Part shown: positions 61,033 through 64,000 of the stretch, piece by piece
Layout: every line of letters begins with the position of its first letter
How positions within the stretch are numbered: position 1 is the first letter of the stretch
From: Buxus sempervirens
Taxonomy: Eukaryota; Streptophyta; Magnoliopsida; Buxales; Buxaceae
DNA length: 64,000 nucleotides
Assembly: GCA_947561395.2 (NCBI GenBank)
Contig: OX387182.1
Span: forward strand, 49,531,949 to 49,595,948
Reading direction: 5' to 3'
Made by a program: the position numbers and the translations under genes
Notes under the pieces: generated by a model
Told to the model about the DNA's origin: nothing
Seen by the model: only the letters and a program-made list of their open reading frames with translations
Databases searched by the model: none

Positions 61033-62000
61033 GGTTTTGATCAATTTCTGTATAATTGAGAAACACACAAATATATGAAATTGAAATATAAAGGTAATAG
61101 CAATAGAAATCCAAAGGAAAATATAATACAATAACATATACAGTGCATCAAAATCTGGATGAGAGAATTGCTTTTAAACTACAAATACCCATCACTGGGC
61201 ATAGATGACATGAGTCATAAAGTAAAACCCATAAGGCTTTTTAATCAGTTTGCACAAAAAAGGGAATAGGTTAACAAACACAGAGCACACCCACAAGAAG
61301 AAAACTTGTTTTTCATTTTTTGAGAATTTAGTAAAATAAAAAAAAATTGTTTGGAGAATATCTGTGAATGAATCTGGCTGATGGACATTGACTGTGTAAA
61401 AGTTAAAAAAAAGAAAAAGGTAAATGGATTAAGCAAGTCCTGAAAGGGATCAAATAACATAGAATCATTTTTTTTTATATGAGTAACACAGAATCATTTT
61501 AATTTAGGAAACAGAATAATCCCCACAAATAAAGAGAAACTGTACCATGTTCATATGGAAAAAAATGGGGTTTTATCAATCCATTCATCAAATTAAGTAC
61601 AATGGACACACAACAGAAACGATTTTTTGTTCAAAAAGGGGGGTAAAAAGAATTAGTTTGATTAACGATACAATAATTAGTTTGACAAAATGATGCAGAT
61701 ATTCCGAAAAAAAGAGAACTTGAATTATGTTCAAAACAAGGTTTAATATTTCATTTCGTCAAAAACTTTCCAGCTGTGATATTTTGGTTTCTAGGCCAGT
61801 CAAAACATCATGCGCAGGTGATTTTGGCAAGTTCAAAAATATATAAATATAGATAGAGAGAGGGAGAGATAGCAGAGAGAGAAGAAGCGGGGGAAGAAAG
61901 CTTCGGAACAAAACAGTGTCTGTTGTTCGACTTCTTTTTCTTCTTCTTCATCATCTTGTTATGTTTGTATTTCTGTTTGTAACCCATTAGGAATTCCTTT
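61033..62000 (-). promoter_or_regulatory. SEC15A 5'UTR intron and promoter region
   Basis: On the minus strand a splice acceptor TTATACAG precedes the 15-base leader to the ATG, implying an intron in the 5'UTR. A CT-rich stretch with CTTCTTCTCTCTCTGC (about 61855-61905) is a plausible first, non-coding exon; the donor is not certain. Confidence 0.45.
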
Positions 62001-62680
62001 CAGCTTTCGGGTCCTTTGGTTAGTCCAGAAATTGGCTGTCAGGCATAACCATGGGCCATGGGAGATGGCCTGAAAAGAACTCTATTTCTTATGATTATAA
62101 AAATGATTTAAAATTAGAAAAAAAATTTAATATCTATAATATTTAAATTTATTATTCTATTTTTTTTGGAGTCTTTTTAACATATCAATTTGCATACTGT
62201 TAGCCCAAAGATCAGAGTGTCACTTGGGATGACGGTAAAGTCTCAAGATGTTCATCTCCAAGACTTCATTCAAGTCCTTTTCAAGCGAAAGGGAGTTTGA
62301 AAGATAATTTTGCCTCAAGTTGAAGTGTTACGAGTCTCTTGATTTGGCACCAGCTATGTGCCATCAGGAGTATGCCTGTAATGAATGTACTAAAAGAGAA
62401 AAATAAATAAATAAAGAAATGACAATTTTGTATGAAGTTTTAAATTATTTATCCTCCATTTCTAGTTTTTTAATAAAATGTTTCTAAATTTTCAAAAGAA
62501 TGAAAATACCATTTTAAACTAAATTGGATCCAACCCATTTGTCAAAATAAGAGCAAACTCAGCAAAGGATGGATAACAAAACCGATCTTCTTTCTAAGAA
62601 CAGTAAAACAAATACCTTATCATGAAATCCATTTGTTGGTCACAGAAAATACAAATAGATTAAGCTGAAAGTAATGCTTA
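62001..62680. other. intergenic DNA, no gene seen
   Basis: AT-rich sequence between the SEC15A upstream region and the TRIM; nothing recognised. Confidence 0.35.
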
Positions 62681-62755
62681 TGTAACACCCCAGACCCATA
62701 CCTAACAAGATATTGTCCGCTTTGGCCCAATGGGCCCTCAAGGATTTGTTCTCAA

Positions 62756-62829
62756 GGGATAACATGAGAAAACTTCCCAATGGTCACACATCATAGCACT
62801 GCTCTCACCCAAACACGCTTAACTTGAGG
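62756..62829 (-). repeat. 5S-rRNA-like segment in the left TRIM LTR
   Basis: Minus strand contains TTAAGCGTGTTTGGGTGAGA and TGGGAAGTTTTCTCATGTTA, which match the 3' two-thirds of plant 5S rRNA (A-box, intermediate element, C-box) with several changes. Confidence 0.8.
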
Positions 62830-63186
62830 GTTCCAAGGGGATTTAGTCCTGTGTTATGCCTTAAAAGGCTTCTTGCTAAGTAAGGGATCACAAGACTACT
62901 TAAGCATCCCCGAGCGATGTGGGATCCCAACCATATGCACATCCTCGCTTGGTAACTCGCCACTGTGGTAGCTCGCCTAGGTCTCTCACCCCGCCTGTAT
63001 CACAGCCGCCCACTCAGACATTCAAGATGTCACATACTCCCCTTCATAAGACAATAAGTCCTCGCGTTTGGCCAAACCCCCACACTTTCGGTTGGTGCAG
63101 TCTTTGATACCATTTGTAACGCCCCAAACCTATACCTAGCACAATATTGTCCGTTTTGGGTCCCATGGACCCTCACGGATTTGTTC

Positions 63187-63262
63187 TCAAGGGATAACAT
63201 GAGAAAACTTCCCAGTGGTTACCCATCATAGCACTGCTTTCACCCGAGTACGCTTAAATTGA
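63187..63262 (-). repeat. 5S-rRNA-like segment in the right TRIM LTR
   Basis: Minus strand reads TTTAAGCGTACTCGGGTGAA, then GCTATGATGGGTAACCACTG and GGGAAGTTTTCTCATGTTAT, aligned with 5S rRNA GTTAAGCGTGCTTGGGCGAG and GGATGGGTGACC. Slightly better C-box match than the left copy. Confidence 0.85.
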
Positions 63263-63475
63263 GGGTTCCAAAGGGATTTAGTTCTGTGTTATGCCTTAAA
63301 AGACCTCTTGCTAAGTAAGGGATCACAAGACTACTTATCGCATCCCCGAGCGATGTGGGATCCCAATCATATGCACATCCTCGCCTGGTAGCTTGTCACT
63401 GTGGTAGCTTGCCCAGGTCTCTCACTTCACCCACATCACAGCCACTCACTCAGACAATCAGGATGTCACAGCTAA

Positions 63476-64000
63476 AGTGGGTTTTATTGACAGAGGAACT
63501 CAGTGTGAATAGGGAAAAGCTTCTCTTTCTTACATAAAATGCCAAAAACGTTAGTGATATATATCAAACTAGAGGTAGTTTCTTGTTCAATAAATTCCAT
63601 AAAATAAAGGAAATAGGGAAGAAGTGTTGGGGGTGGGTTGGAGGGGAGGAGAGAGAGATTGGTTCTTTTCAATTTCTTCAAAGAATGATACTAGCATCAG
63701 GCACCTTATGAACACATTCCAATCTTTAGTTTGTATGCTTGCAATTTTTAATCCATCAAAAGGCATTTCACAAGAGAAGGTTTTATTGTTTGCAGTATAC
63801 AAAAGCTATAGTACAAGAATTTCACTTTTGGATATCATACTAAAAAATCAAAACAAAATAGTGCATAAATTTTCTTTACGAGTGCACCCTATACGTGTAC
63901 GGATGCAGCCCATTATTTTAAAATCACCATAGAAGCGATGATTTGTGCTAGGAAAATCACCACAATGGTAGTGATTTGCTTCACAAAATTTTTTTCATCA
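63476..64000. other. intergenic DNA to the window edge
   Basis: No gene supported. The final ~100 bases repeat AAATCACCA-like words (TCACCATAGAAGCGATGATT and TCACCACAATGGTAGTGATT), a small imperfect repeat. Confidence 0.35.

Larger units (their letters stand above)
62681..63470 (-). mobile_element. complete Cassandra-type TRIM retrotransposon
   Basis: Two ~355 bp LTRs (62681-63034 and 63115-63470) flank only 80 bp. On the minus strand each LTR starts TGTGACATC and ends GTTACA. Two bases after the upstream LTR is TGGTATCAAAGAC (63112-63100), matching an initiator-tRNA-Met primer site; GAAGGGGAGTA next to the other LTR is the polypurine tract. Both LTRs contain a 5S-rRNA-like stretch with pol III promoter boxes, the defining trait of Cassandra. 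Flanks GCTTA and GCTAA are a 5 bp duplication with one change. No coding capacity, as expected for a TRIM. Confidence 0.92.

Noticed and set aside
61033..61137. 35-residue hydrophobic N-terminal extension of SEC15A
   Set aside because: It spans a splice acceptor and AT-rich intron-like sequence, and plant SEC15A starts at the [12 protein letters not shown] N-terminus.

Overview
This window is nuclear DNA of a flowering plant, probably a eudicot or close relative. The signs are GT-AG introns, a light-harvesting Lhcb1 gene, plant-type protein families (FLX-like, ATL RING-H2, NPF transporter, exocyst SEC15), telo-box/G-box promoter motifs and a dense set of plant transposable elements, including a Cassandra TRIM. 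It is gene-poor: five credible protein-coding genes occupy a minority of the 64 kb, and most of the rest is AT-rich intergenic DNA with nested transposon debris.

Layout: 1-7.4 kb is a decayed endogenous pararetrovirus (Caulimoviridae-like), present as two fragments in opposite orientations. The minus-strand fragment is split in its coat-protein-like region by a 3.7 kb Mutator-like element (MULE) with ~420 bp terminal inverted repeats and a perfect 9 bp target duplication. 8.3-10.3 kb is a four-exon FLX-like coiled-coil gene (+) with a hAT MITE in its last intron. 10.3-33.4 kb holds no recognisable intact gene, but does hold a ~1.6 kb foldback structure, 'CAAGAGTC'-rich repeats, opposed RTE and L1 LINE relics at 23.4-28.5 kb, a copia-like LTR remnant and a 5'-truncated Au-SINE-like insertion. 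33.8-34.6 kb is intronless Lhcb1 (+) with a light-type promoter. 35.5-41.4 kb holds a Harbinger-like MITE interrupted by a hAT-like MITE, and a hAT-like element interrupted by a 3.06 kb solo LTR. 42.1-43.8 kb has a 0.92 kb TIR element and an ATL69-like RING-H2 gene (-). 45.2-47.6 kb is a second solo LTR of the same family in the opposite direction. 48.8-49.4 kb is a small MULE-type MITE with a perfect 9 bp duplication. 50.1-53.4 kb is a four-exon NPF3.1-like transporter gene (-). 58.7-61.0 kb is SEC15A (-), with its coding region in one exon and a probable 5'UTR intron. 62.7-63.5 kb is a complete Cassandra-type TRIM (-) with 5S-rRNA-like sequence in both LTRs.

The host genes are unrelated neighbours (flowering/chromatin regulation, photosynthesis, ubiquitin ligase, transport, exocytosis) with no sign of shared regulation. 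I did not find a convincing new multi-gene system. The most informative structures are the MULE insertion dated by its broken viral frame, the viral fragment whose in-frame stops are all TGA before its terminal TAG, and the several nested insertions with clean target-site duplications.
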